Below are positions 12,901 to 24,100 of a DNA stretch of 64,000 bases, piece by piece. The stretch covers positions 39,975,501-40,039,500 of the forward strand of contig OX485805.1 in assembly GCA_950295325.1 (NCBI GenBank), read 5' to 3'. Made by a program: the position numbers and the translations under genes. Within the stretch, counting starts at the first letter, position 1, and each line of letters opens with the position of its first letter. This DNA comes from Polytrichum commune. Its lineage: Eukaryota; Streptophyta; Polytrichopsida; Polytrichales; Polytrichaceae. Under the pieces are notes generated by a model that worked only from the letters and a program-made list of their open reading frames with translations, did no database searches and was not told the DNA's origin.

Positions 12901-15044
12901 AGTGAAGAAGTCCATGACACCATGGTAGGAGAAAGGCCCTACCCGCAGATTCTTGAGGTCGATATCAAAGAGTGCTTTAAGGCCAGGTCGTTGCACTTTG
13001 ACCACCACTTCTTTACCTTCAAGCTTTGCTCGATGCACTTGACCTGAATGTAGTTCAGCAGGGTTAGTATCTCCTATCTGTGCAATGCCTGCCATGTCAC
13101 TTTGCATCCTTCAATGGAAAGAGGAAAGAACATACCAAGACTAGCAGCAGCAATAGGATCACGATCGAATCGTTCGAACAGCAGATCCACTGGTTGACCT
13201 AGCTCCTCCTCAATAATCCTCACTGCAGTTGCTGACTCGAATGGAGGAACTTGATCCTATAAGCCAAACTTCCACCTCATGAGCATCCTTTCTTAGCACA
13301 AGATACTGATTCAAGAGAAAGCCGTCACCTATCTCAGTCAGACCTATTTCATACAGAGTGAAGAATGTGAGTGAGCAGAAGCTAACCTGTAGTTCTGCCA
13401 GTTCATCAACATATTCCTGTGCAAGAATATCAACCCGTGTCGAAAATTGTTGACCTATCTTGATGAATGTAGGGCCTAACCGAAGCAACCCCTCCTTCAC
13501 CCACCTCGCAAGAACCTTACGTTTCTCCTTTTTTTTCAGCTCCGTTACTCCACCTGACCAACGTGCACACCCCAATAATCTTGTCAGGAGGTTCTTGCAG
13601 CTTGTGCAGATTTATGTGGGTTTGGATTGTGGCCTTTGAGCTTCAAAGATCAACGATATGGGGTACTTAGGTGCCATTTCTACGTTAAACTTGCTTGCAA
13701 CACTGGATGAAAAAGAAGTTTCTCGCATATTAGATACTGAACCAAGAAGAATACAATCCAAAACCAGAGCGTTTTTTTAAAACTTTACCTTTGTACATGA
13801 ACTTTTGATTATTCAGCCAAGCCTTAAAGAGGAAGGAGATGACAAATCCCCATATCTCGAAGGTCCGCTGAATAGTGGAGTAAGTCTTGAATTTATTCCA
13901 CCGACCTCCAGGAGCAACGGACACCTGTTTGAAAATAAAATTAGATCCCGTGCAAGGTAGGAACCACAATCTTGGGGTGGAAAAATACTAGGCGCCATAC
14001 ACCCTCAAACACTAACAGAATCAATAGTTTCCGGTGCAATAAAAACAAGGTAGATGCATTTGAGCAAATCTTCTTCAGTTTCACAGAGCCCATACATTTG
14101 CCTGGCGCCAGAGTAACCTGAAGACTCCTGTAGTGACTCACATTGGCAATACTATCTTGCTGAAAGAACCGAACGTGGAGAATTAACTCCGAGGTTTTGC
14201 ACAAACTCCGAAGCAACATTGTAAAACGATGCTGTCTCCATGAACAGATAAAAGATGCAGACGCCCATATCACACTCCTCAAGTTAGCGAGGTGAGGATT
14301 GTATCAGATTCCTTAGGGTCTCTCTACCTTCGGTCATGCCATCAATAATGTACCTCACAGAATGTGTGGTCCACGAGTCAAAAAAGAATTTTAAAAGGTG
14401 CAGATTGTAAGAGTAAATGTGAGAGCAGGTGTGAGACACTAAAATAAACAAGTGCATATGGTTAACGATCGACGAATTCTACGTGAAGTAGGAAGACAGA
14501 GAGAAGAAGGAATACAACTAACCTTCGTTTCTTTCGACTTCTTGAACCAAGGGTCTTCTTGTCCAATAGAGTCCAATTTCGGATTCGCAGCAACGAACGC
14601 AGCCCCGTTCGTAGGCAATCCATTCACAGCTCCATTGGTGGACACACTGCCGTTGTTGCTATTCATCGCGCTTCCATTTCCTGTCTCCCGAACTGCTCCA
14701 TTGCTCGCCCTTACCGCTGTACCGTTTGATGAGGAGGACGACTCCACAGCTGTTCCGTTGGTAAATCCGCCATTTCCATTCTGCATTTGCTCCACTGGGC
14801 TCACCTTCACTTCCACCTCCTCCAAAACTACCTTCGCTCTCCCACTCACCGCGCTCCACCGCTTCACTCCCTGCAGCTTCTGAACACCAATTCCTAACCC
14901 CTTCCTCCGGACCAACACTCCCCCCCTGTTCACTAAGCTCACCACACCAGACCGCCGCACTCCACCACTAACCGCAGACCTCTGCGACACCAGGCCGCAA
15001 TCCAAAACTCCATTCGCGCATGCGGCTACACACGCAGCCATCAC
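6946..15044 (-). CDS. ABC1K: Chloroplast ABC1-family atypical kinase (ABC1K7/ABC1K8-like), 20 exons, complete
   Basis: Twenty exons join into one intact 783-residue frame (2352 nt with stop): 14523-15044, 13789-13924, 13387-13553, 13136-13256, 12943-13043, 12499-12597, 12108-12218, 11839-11918, 11518-11587, 10993-11066, 10736-10805, 10338-10426, 10123-10271, 9627-9707, 9440-9500, 9192-9246, 8550-8648, 8324-8413, 7597-7656, 6946-7062. All use GT-AG and phases match. Family hallmarks: KIGQ near residue 250, Ala-rich loop AAASLGQV near 312, the ATP-site Lys near 331 (VVVKVQRPG), catalytic loop FFHADPHPGN near 465-473, and DFG near 488. Two hydrophobic segments lie at the C-terminus. The first exon is Ser/Asn/Gly-rich and looks like a transit peptide plus linker. 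Land-plant ABC1K7/8 members act in plastid envelopes or plastoglobules on lipids and stress/iron responses; that is family knowledge. Between these two paralogues I cannot choose. Introns 18 and 19 each contain a copy of a dispersed repeat. Confidence 0.93.
7112..7470. repeat. Dispersed repeat, copy 2, inside last intron of the ABC1K gene
   Basis: It begins with 'gtgggcctaaaatggaca', also found at 7768 in the next copy, and shares the same block order as copies 1, 3 and 4. It lies within intron 19 (7063-7596). The host gene's splice sites on both sides remain intact. Confidence 0.75.
7768..8150. repeat. Dispersed repeat, copy 3, inside intron 18 of the ABC1K gene
   Basis: It starts with 'gtgggcctaaaacggaca' and ends near 'acaaattagaaccactta'. 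It lies wholly in intron 18 (7657-8323). It matches copy 2 over about 370 bp with small gaps, so adjacent introns carry the same element. Confidence 0.75.
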
Positions 15045-15121
15045 TTCTTTTCCTCCCTATCCAACCTTCAGAACCCCAGGCACCCCTGGTGAGACCCCCT
15101 ATGGCCTTACTTCATCGAAAA

Positions 15122-15610
15122 TTCTCCCCTGTGCTTGTTGTCTACGTATTGATGCCCTAAGTAGCGGAAGCTTAACCACTGCAGCAGTTGGGATACCACG
15201 GCCACAACCGAAAAACTAAACCAGCACGAAGCTCCGGAGCTTCGTGCATACAACTGTTTCTTCCAAAAAAATTCCCCCCGTGCTTTAGTCCACGCACTGA
15301 TACCCTAAATAATCCAATCTTATCCACTCGCAGGGGAACCTCTGTCTGCAGCAATTAAGTAACACCGAAAAACTAAGTTAAACCAGCAATAAGAAGCTCC
15401 GGAGCTTCGTGCATACCACTGTTTGTTCGAAACCTCCCCCCCGTGCTATTGTCCACGCATTACTACCCTGAGGAATGCAAGCTTATCCACTCGCGGAGGA
15501 GCTTCTGTCTGCAACAATTTAGTAAGATACCACTGCACAACCGAGAAACTAAGTTAAACCAGCAACAAGAAGCTTCGGAGCTTCGTGTATACTACAACTG
15601 TTTCTCCGAT
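15122..15610. repeat. Three tandem about 160-bp repeats, each with a palindrome, upstream of the ABC1K gene
   Basis: Three units start near 15122, 15281 and 15442. Each contains a 'gtgctNNNgtccacgca'-like start, then 'cttatccactcgc', a 'ctgtctgca' block, 'aaccgaaaaactaa', and a palindrome centred on GAAGCTCCGGAGCTTC. In unit 1 the palindrome is perfect over 24 bp (15224-15247). In unit 2 the 16-bp core is perfect (15393-15408). Unit 3 (15569-15584) has one changed base. The block begins about 80 bp upstream of the ABC1K start codon, so it lies in its 5' UTR or promoter. Whether it is regulatory is unknown. Confidence 0.85.
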
Positions 15611-16245
15611 CATTTTCCACGATTCTGTGGACGATCACAGGCTGCTCTAAGATTGCAAATCCTGAACGAGGCTCTCAGCCACTAGCAGATTCTGGGTATA
15701 GTAAAGAGAGGATGTACAAGCTTTTTGGACACACACAAGGCTGACTTTATGGGAAAAAGTACGTTAGGCTGTTTGACTCAGGTTGAATAGAGATGATGGT
15801 AAAGGTGCTTATTAGAAATATGGAATGGATGGAGCTTTGGAAAATGTTGTAAGACAGTGTTACAATTTTGATGCGGCGGACCCGTTCGAGTTATTATTAA
15901 TTATGATGATGGAGGCCAAGTTTTGCTTCCAGATAAGTTAATAATGCCGGATTTTACGGCGAGGTTGAGGGGCCAAGAAATGGCCACGTCGTGTGAAACT
16001 TTGCACCGTATCCGTTCCTGCAACCCGGTTGGTTGTCTTCACCGAGTGATTACGAGGCTGTAAGTATGTAAGTATTACTCACGGAAGGCGGATTAAGCTG
16101 GTTTACTACAGACATCTTCACCGTCTTTTGAGTCACTTTGCTATTTTAATAAACATGTGAGAAACTTCCAAGTCTCTCATCAGCGAGCTCCTTGCATTCT
16201 TCAGCGAGGAATGACATAGGCTCTCCAGATCAGTCACCAGATATC
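15611..16245. other. Gene-free interval
   Basis: No protein or RNA gene is recognised here. It is probably the distal promoter side of the ABC1K gene. Confidence 0.6.
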
Positions 16246-16760
16246 TCACTTTTAAAGAGTTGGTGGCTTGAAACCATTGAAATTGCACGGCAAATTGAGC
16301 GGGATAGATTTACCGATGTATGGAACGAGTCCTTGCTGTCAAAAGTTTCAAGCCCCTAAAACTTGAAATATCTGACGCAGGAACTGGAGCTTCTAGTATG
16401 GCTTCTCCATGTGGCACACATCGTGCAATTCATCATATGCAAATTGGTGGAGCCAAATTGGGCATGTGCAATGATGGAGTTCATGGAAACAGACGAACGA
16501 ACCTTTTTGCGAGATTGGTTACGTCCTTTCACATTTTTTGGTGCTTTTAGATTGACATGGATCTTCAGCCAGATGAACAGGGGATGACTTGCTTGCACTC
16601 CAAACAGTTGTGCACATGGACTTGAAATTGTCAAATTTCTCGGTACGCAATTACACTGGAGGGATGCACACAAAGCTTGTGGACTTCGTCGTTTCAGAGT
16701 ATTTAGAAGGAACTTAATACATTGAGGTGTAAGAACACCGGAAAATTGATAGGGTGCGCA
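16246..16760 (+). pseudogene. Decayed Ser/Thr protein kinase fragment
   Basis: In three shifted frames the plus strand reads like a plant kinase domain. An N-lobe start reads WWLETIEIARQIERDRFTDV at about 16259-16320. A middle part reads IVQFIICKLVEPNWACAMME, followed by FMETD, at about 16419-16490; it resembles the hinge region of tyrosine-kinase-like plant kinases. A catalytic-loop-like block reads VVHMDLKLSNFSV, with KLVDF after it, at about 16605-16670. HRD has become HMD and DFG has lost its Gly. Stops and frameshifts separate the blocks, so this is a relic. The source subfamily cannot be fixed. Confidence 0.6.
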
Positions 16761-18130
16761 CTCAAAGAGTACGACCTCGCGCATATTACTTTTGCGAAGT
16801 AGAAATTGAAGTTGTCATCCAAGAAGGGATGAGCTGCCTTCTGAAATTAATGATTCCTCGAAAAGTCTCTACAGTAACACAATTGCTGGACCAGAGTCCT
16901 TCAAGGGCATTGAGCTAATCTCTCAAGAACTTCAAGAATTCAAATCACCACTGCACATTCACGTGTAATAAGATCTTCAGAAATCGGTAAGTGCGCGGTC
17001 TGCCAGCCGGGGCAAATTAGCCATGGCCGTCAGATTGTCACTACCTATATATGCGCACTTAGCTGGCCACATTCCGCCCGCACTCCTCCCTTTTCAGTAC
17101 TTGTGGTGGTAGCCTACTCGAACGTGCTCCCATGACAGCAACCAGGTGAAAGAGTGGAGACACAGGAAGGGGAGAAGCAGGCAGAGGTCGAAATGACAGT
17201 CCTCTCCGATCCTACTTACCACCAAATGATATGTGCGGATTCAACTGACTTGGGATAGAATTGAAGCATATAACCCTAAGACAAGCTTTTCCTCGGCCCG
17301 AACTGGATTCATTAATGGTCATCTCTACTGTTGGTCCATGGATGATTAATTCTTTTCACTACATTTTCCCTTAAGAACATCGGGACTTAAAATCAGGCCT
17401 AAAATTTTACATGTAACAACGTTGGGCCTGAAAGAAAATTGATAATTTTGGTCCGGATTGAGGGCTTAATGCACATGACTCCGGCCGATGCGTGGGCCGG
17501 CCCCAAGCCATGTATAAAGTGGGCCTTTGTATAAAATGGTCTCGGGCCTCTAAAGAGTGGCTTCGTTATTGTAGGCGGCTTGATCGTATCCATCATAAAG
17601 GATGTACAAGAAATAATATGCAAGTTTCTTCTGGTGATGTGGCTCATGATAAACATGGATGCATTTTTTAGTGGAGAAGACCAAAAGCAATAAGAGTAAC
17701 ATTGATGTTATCATAGCATCAAACAAGACCAGATTTCCTTAAATAGTATCCTCACATCTCATCTCTGGTGAGGGTTTTATGGCTATTGAACTGCAGTTCT
17801 GTTGAGTTCTGTAGATGTTTTACTAAGCTATGTAAATGACGCCAACTGCCTGCTGATCGTCCAGCTATAGTCGGATCATTTTTTGTATCGCTGGAACTCC
17901 ATCATCCTGGTGTGAGCTTTAACTTACTTGTCCAGCAGGACTGTTGTGTCGGAGATTCTTAAGGTTTTAGCATATTATGAGGTTCTCACTGGTTATAATG
18001 CCTTTTATGGTACACTCTGAGGTGATTCTTACCAGAGTTTCCTTGGAATCACATTGTTGAGGGCTTCAGATGTATTCAACAAGCGTTGGTGTCGAAGGAG
18101 GGCAATATGTGCCGCAAACAAATATGAGGC
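16761..18130. other. Gene-free interval
   Basis: Nothing beyond short shadow frames is seen. There is no convincing repeat or RNA gene. Confidence 0.5.
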
Positions 18131-18135
18131 TCACT

Positions 18136-20004
18136 TCAGGGCAACGGAGGTTGAAGTTCATGTATGAGCCTTGTAATGGACTTCCATGATGCTTCTTGAG
18201 GTACACTTCGATCCTTCTTTTTCTTCTCTTGAGGTATTAGATATCCCAGATATGACCCCGACTCTTGTATTGCCGCCAGGAGTACATTGTGTCTTCTTGC
18301 ATACCGAATTGCGGCACTGCACGGGTCTCTGCTGACTTGCAACTGTGAGGAATATTGAAAGCACAAAGGTATGTTAACGTAGAGTTGTTACCGTCACAAA
18401 TCCTTATACAAAGCCGACGTTCTTGGATGCAAACCCCTGCTGGATTCGAATTAGGGCAACAAATACATAAGATTCTTCAAGTTTGACAGTACGAGGAACC
18501 TGAAGCTCTATAATATAAGGCAATGGAGAGTAGCGTTATGATATCCTAAGATCACTCTCCAAACGTATGACCAGATGTGAGTTCTGACAAATTTCTGAAA
18601 GTGAGTTTCTTGCTTTAAGGCTGGCATCCCATGCGACATAACTTCCGTTGGGTGAAGAATTGGATGCGACTGCTGAAGTAAACGATTATAAGTAAATATA
18701 AAATCGAACCACATGTGTGTATGAAATTGTATCGTTGATGAGAATTAAACTAACACCGCATGCGACTCTTCAAGGTTTAACAACAATCTTGAAGCTCTCT
18801 TATATAAGTTAGGACATAACCTTTCACGCTTTTGTAATCCTTGGAAGATGAAAGTGATGTGGGACACATATCTACTACGAGCTTTCTTGCAGAGCATTTT
18901 ACAGTCAACCACAACAAACACAATGGGCGCTTGGTATGGTCAAGAAGAAGTCTATGGACGATGAAAGTAGCTTGCACCTTCTCACAATCTCACTGTACTA
19001 AGCCACGTTAACTGTGCTTTCACGATCATCAAAACACAACGATTGATTGTGCTTTGGACACCGGAGTAAGGATTGGATTTAAAATTGCGGGAGACAGGGG
19101 TCAGTGGATCAATTTGCGTATGGATATCTTCGGCTTTCATTGCGCGCAATATAGATTATGCATGGTCGAAGGACAGATCGGACCATAATGTGAGGTTGGT
19201 GATTCCAAATTCATGGTAAAAGTGGAATATTTGATGTAGCGCCAAATCTCCAGAGATGATGGTCTTAAGCAATGTTTTGGCTCTCCAAGCTGGAAGCGTG
19301 GCTTCGATGTTTGCGTATTGGACATGAAATGCGTCCAGAAGCACCTTCAAGTAATCTGAGACGGAGGTGCATTAAGAAAATCGTAGTAGTATTGACATGT
19401 GTATGGAAGAAAACAAAATTATTTGGTAATAAAAGAAATGGTAATGCATGATGCAATAAGTGTTAGAAAGAATGAATGTATGTAAACTAGAGGAATGTAC
19501 AATGCTAATAATGAGGTATCAAAAAAATCTTAAATCTAGCTAGATAAGTACAACAATTTTTATTAAGTTTTATAATTGTTCATGATCGCGTATCCATTAT
19601 ATTAATTACCGAACCACAAGCAAGACGACGAATACGGTAATGATAGGATCTAGTTATATTGAAATACGTAACATAAGGTGGATACCTGGACATGGCAAGC
19701 CACCATGGATCATCTCAAAATCCTTCAAATATTCTGCATGCTCTAATATAAACTGATTAACCTCTCGCACAGTGTCGAAACCAGGTGGGTTCAATAAACT
19801 TTTGTAGCCGCAGATTTCCAGTAGTCGTCGTTGTGCTTCGGTGGCATAGAACGTTTTTGTATTGCGTGGTTTCTTTGGAACTGTTTCTGGCAAATCTGTC
19901 TTGAGTTTGTGAGGAGGCGGAAATAATTGATCGCAGGACGACCACTGTTGGCATTGGCGGCGACCATTATGAGCACTGCGTAATAAACATATATTTCGGA
20001 TCAT
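18136..20004 (-). pseudogene. Decayed spliced gene of unknown function (inverted copy A)
   Basis: Read on the minus strand, coding-like blocks follow each other. Block 1, 19690-20004, contains RLLEICGYKSLLNPPGFDTV and then EVNQFILEHAEYLKDFEMI, and ends at a plausible GT donor after 'CCATGTCCAG' near 19689. Block 2, about 18990-19360, contains LLDAFHVQYANIEATLPAWR and LTLWSDLSFDHA, and after an in-frame stop at about 19158 continues with DIHTQIDPLTPVSRNFKSNP. Block 3, about 18780-18960, is short. A further frame at 18136-18366 ends in QEASWKSITRLIHELQPPLP. In-frame stops show decay. The first block is repeated in inverted orientation at 23155-23580. I do not recognise the family. Confidence 0.45.
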
Positions 20005-20065
20005 TTATACTACCAAACTATAGAAGGTACAATGATTGTTATGGATCTATAATGAAGAACCATAT
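19600..20065 (-). repeat. Inverted repeat arm A (partner at 23155-23580)
   Basis: The reverse complement of this stretch aligns with 23155-23580 over about 430 bp, including non-coding flanks: 'attatagatccata' upstream and 'aatataactaga' downstream. The similarity is not confined to the reading frame. The arms lie about 3.1 kb apart in opposite orientation. Confidence 0.8.
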
Positions 20066-20900
20066 GGTGTTTTGTGATACAACTTTTGGTCTAAATAACC
20101 TAGACCTTAATGCTCATGGTGTGAATGAAAATTTATGATCCTAGCACTCATCTAGGAACAACACTTAATCAAAATTATGTGGCTACAAAAATCACTTACA
20201 AAACAATATTTGCTCAAATATATTTTGGTAAAACAATGCCACACGGAAACTCGGTGCAAAATCACTTACAAATCAACAAATTATAAATGGTTCATGTTGA
20301 AGACTTCATGCAAATTATAGATCACTTCTCTTTAACAAAAATTAAATATAAATCATTTAACAAAAGTAACATCATTCAAATCCAAGTCCAAATGACAATT
20401 TATACAAATTTTCTTACAGCAATTAATCGACGCATACCCGGACAAGAAACTGAAAATACCGCAATCTTAGCCCTTTGCTCGAAGCTATCCACAACATCAC
20501 TGAACAGAAAGAACGGGCTGCTAGTTACAGATGAAGTGGTTGAAGTTCAAGACATGTGCAAAGTTACCATTCTTTCTAAAGGAATTTAAAGAACATACTT
20601 CAAATCAAAGAAATTAACATGCAACTAGTTTGGAATTACTGTATAGTCATATTGCGTTCTACAATCGCGGAACTTATCGAACATTTGGAGATGTAGCTTT
20701 GCAGAGCGGTGGTTCAAAAAAAAAATCAATCAGTGCAGTGTATGTTGCAATAGTAAAGTCATTCTTGAACTTTTAGTTTGTCAGCAAAGCTGTATGAAGG
20801 ACATGCATTTTAAGCAAACAACTAGTTGAGATTACAAAAGAGCCTCTGTCGATATTCAATCGATCATTACCGGTCTTTTTCATCTAACAAAAAGCTCCAC
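20066..20900. other. Gene-free AT-rich interval
   Basis: Nothing is recognised. A 100-codon plus-strand frame at 20287-20589 has no family features. Confidence 0.5.
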
Positions 20901-21000
20901 TTGGTATTACAATCAAAGTTATTAATATTGTAGAAGTCACAATTTACATCAATACTTAAAAGAAAATTGGATTCTTACTTGACAACAACTTGTCATAGTT

Positions 21001-22430
21001 GTAATGCTCAAGAGACTCAAAGCCTTTGATCCAAAGATTTTCAATTCTCTGTTATCGGTCGTCTTACTTGGAGGCAAAGATGGTGTTGATGGCAGTATCA
21101 AAACAGATCATTTCGTAAAATGTACAGTTCCACAATAAGGTTTTAGATTATTTTGGTACCAAATTTGGGTGATTTTGTTGTCCTTCAGGGCCTAAAGTCC
21201 AAATAGAATAGTTCTTTACAACTCGTCTTAAAAAATGACAACATCCTGACGCTGATTTTCAACAAAGATATTCCAAGAGTTTGAATAAAGGACAAAAGGA
21301 TGTTGGCCACTTGGCAGATATTTCATATTTGATGTGGACGATTACAAGTACCATAAAGGGCACGGAAGTATGAATACTAGGGCAAAAGAAGATAGCGGAG
21401 TGTGGTGACAAATGATTAACATTATGAATAATTCAAAATTCGACAGACAAATAATTTATGTGATACCCAAAGATCCGGTCGTTGAAGTCACATAGAAAAA
21501 TTGGCCAATCCTCAAAGAAGAAATGTTCTATATAGTCGATGGCCAACAAAGTGTGATGGCTACAAAATTCTTCTTACTAATGATGAGTAGAATAACCCTT
21601 TGAAGGAAACAATCCGATACTAGAAGTCATTCGTTGTGTATTACAAAGATTCAAACCAGCTTATTGTAATATCTGCTTTCATGAACCAAGGCAACAAAGT
21701 GAGGCAATTTGAGGCTTCACGGGCAGCCAACATTATGGTTGGGAGGATCTTGTGGGTGGAGCTCAAATGTCCTCCTAAAGAAAGAAAGAATACAATGATT
21801 AAGAACCCTAAATAGTAAGCAAATTTCTTGAATAATTTGACGGACACGCATTCGTAAGCCTTCGTCATTTTCACAAATGTTTTAATTGTTTGATTTTTTT
21901 CTCGCTAATTTCTTCACGTTTATGCCTCTTGTAGACATTCATGAATGCAATCTTAACAAAGTTCTCTAGTATAGACATGAAAACAAACAGCAAAAAAACG
22001 GTGCAGGAATTAAAAGGTGAGCTCAAGCTCATCACTACCACAGTAGAGACATGGGCAATCTGGTTGGGACTCTTTAATCCTTACAACAACGGTGACCTTG
22101 TAGTACCTTCAAGACTGACTCAAAGATAAAAATACCACCAATCCTAAAAGAGTTCTTTCGTCCCGCACAAGAATTGCTTGACTTGGAGTTTTACAGAGCG
22201 GCACAACACATTCTTCTCGAAACTTCGCGAAGGAGTTTGCTTTACTCCAAAATCTTTCTGAAATGACTGAAACATGTGAAGCCTTGCACGTATGACATGA
22301 AAGAATGGTGCGAATACAGAAAAAAGAAGATCATGGCCACAAATGAGATAAGCAAATTGTTGTCTATTTGCAATCACACTAATACAAATGGTGAGATAGT
22401 AAGGAAAAACTGGAGGAGCTGATAGATGAA
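21001..22430 (+). pseudogene. Decayed gene with a DGQH/ParB-like domain
   Basis: A plus-strand block at about 21420-21820 reads IIYVIPKDPVVEVT, then after a stop NWPILKEEMFYIVDGQQSVM, ATKFLL, and further on FMNQGNKVRQFEASRAANIM with WVELKCPPKERK. The order 'preferred prolines, strand, then IVDGQ(H)S..A' is like ParB/DGQHR-type domains, in which the family has DGQH; here His has become Gln. A GTAAGC donor near 21814 and a 'cctcttgtag' acceptor near 21934 would join it to a 60-codon block starting FMNAILTKFSSIDMK at 21938. A last block at about 22145-22380 (EFFRPAQELLDLEFYRAAQH) follows in another frame. Several stops make this a relic. The domain call is inference from one motif region. Confidence 0.4.
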
Positions 22431-23150
22431 TATGACATAAATAGGGTATTCACGCGAATTTTGATAAGAAGAGCATTTCATTTTTTAGCCCAATGATCAA
22501 GGAAGAACGAAAAGAAATAATCCATAGATGAAAGGGAGATAACGTTGTACTTAAACTTTCTCGAGAGAAAAAAGAAAGCGGATCAACGGTATTAGCCAGA
22601 TCGCTATGTCAAAGTTGAAATTACAAATTATTTTAAAAACGATAATGGTTATAAACAAATTAAGTGAATATTCCATAAACACAAAAATAAAAAATTAAAT
22701 GATTAGTTAGGCATCAAATTAAGAATAAATCTTATGATTGTATAGGACTTAATTTCACGTAATTTTAATACAACGAATTTACTATTTTAGTAACAATTTA
22801 AAAACACCCCCTTAGATTGGGCATAATATCAACGCCCGAGGTTTATTGTTGTGATGATGCTTTTTCACAAACCTATACGGAACTGATTTTTAACATAAGT
22901 TTTTTCTATTGCAAAAGATGATGCAATTTTATATTTACAAGCAGATTTTGATTTTTAAGATTTACAAACTTTGCACATAAATGATTGCCCATGTAAGTTA
23001 TACAATGTATACGTTTTGAAATGAATAGATATTATGTCGATTTGTATAGCCTGTCAATAGTGTAGTGATGGTTTAGGGTCACCGGAATAATAAAGTTACA
23101 TACCATTCTGTGAATCAACGAATCGAGATCCTTCCGCACTACAAAACGAC
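22431..23150. other. Gene-free AT-rich interval
   Basis: Nothing is recognised beyond low-complexity AT-rich sequence. Confidence 0.5.
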
Positions 23151-23154
23151 ATAT

Positions 23155-23580
23155 ACATCTTAATTATAGATCCATAGTGATCGTTGTACGTTTTATAGTT
23201 TGATAGTACAAATATTCTGAAATATATGTTTATTGAGCAATGCTCATAATCGTAGCGGCTAATGCCAACAGAGATCGTTCAGCAATCAATTATTTACATT
23301 GCTCATAAATTCAAGGCGGATTTGTCAGAGACAATTCTAAAGAAACCACGCAATGCAAAAATAATCTATCCAACCAAAGCACTAAGACAACTCTTAGACA
23401 TCTGCGCCTACAAAAGTTTTTTAAACCCACCTGGTTTCGGCACAGTACGAGAGGTTAATTAGTTTGTTAAAAAACATGCAGAATATCAAAAGGATTTTGA
23501 GAAGACCCATAGTGGTATGCCATGTCCAGTATCTATTTTATCTGACGCATTACAATATAACTAGACCTTATCATTGCCAA
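23155..23580 (+). pseudogene. Inverted copy B of the unknown gene block at 19.6-20.0 kb
   Basis: The plus strand reads LSETILKKPRNAKIIYPTKA, RQLLDICAYKSFLNPPGFGT, then VREVN, a TAG at 23460, and KKHAEYQKDFEKTH. It parallels the minus-strand block at 19690-20004 residue by residue. Flanking bases also match, so this is a duplicated DNA segment and not merely a shared domain. The splice donor after 'CATGTCCAG' seen in copy A is lost here (GT has become TA). It may be one arm of a composite element. Confidence 0.65.
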
Positions 23581-24100
23581 ACCATTACCCCTTAGAACGA
23601 ACGCTAGCCTTGGGCGGGCGAACAATTAATGAAATTGAGTGTGAAAGGGAATTGCGACGAGGAGAAGACGAAACTCGAGAGGAGTTAGCGCCGGAAGTTG
23701 AATTGATCGCAACTTAAGGCGAAGAAGGCGGGCCGAGCAAACCTACTTGAGTATCGATCAAGAAAAAGTTCTTGAAGGCGAGAAACTACAAATTAACTCG
23801 GGAGGAGTTGAACTTAAAGCCAATTTCTACTGAGACCAATCGGGAAGAAGGAGTGGTGAATCAAAGTTTGATAACGCACGGTTTGCCTCCTTTGCATGTC
23901 AACCGCATCTCCAAGAGGTGGGTCCACTGATTTTGGTAGAAAGCTGTACGCTACCGCAATGTACATGTAGACTTTAGGCTCTGTTGTATTTGATTGACAG
24001 AACATTGTAACCGCATTATTTTAAATGCAATCTAGAATTTTTCATATTGTAGCACACCTCTTCGTACGCATAGTGAAGTGCACAATTTTTCATATTGTAA
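23581..24100. other. Interval of uncertain origin
   Basis: Frames at 23600-23810 are Glu/Arg-rich and may be gypsy gag relics, but nothing firm can be called. Confidence 0.3.

Noticed and set aside
14452-14883. 143-codon plus-strand frame
   Set aside because: It is the antisense shadow of exon 1 of the ABC1K gene, which has an intact 20-exon frame.
23137-23141. CACTA start as the partner of the 25059 terminus
   Set aside because: Flanking bases do not form a matching 3-bp duplication and subterminal words are absent next to it.
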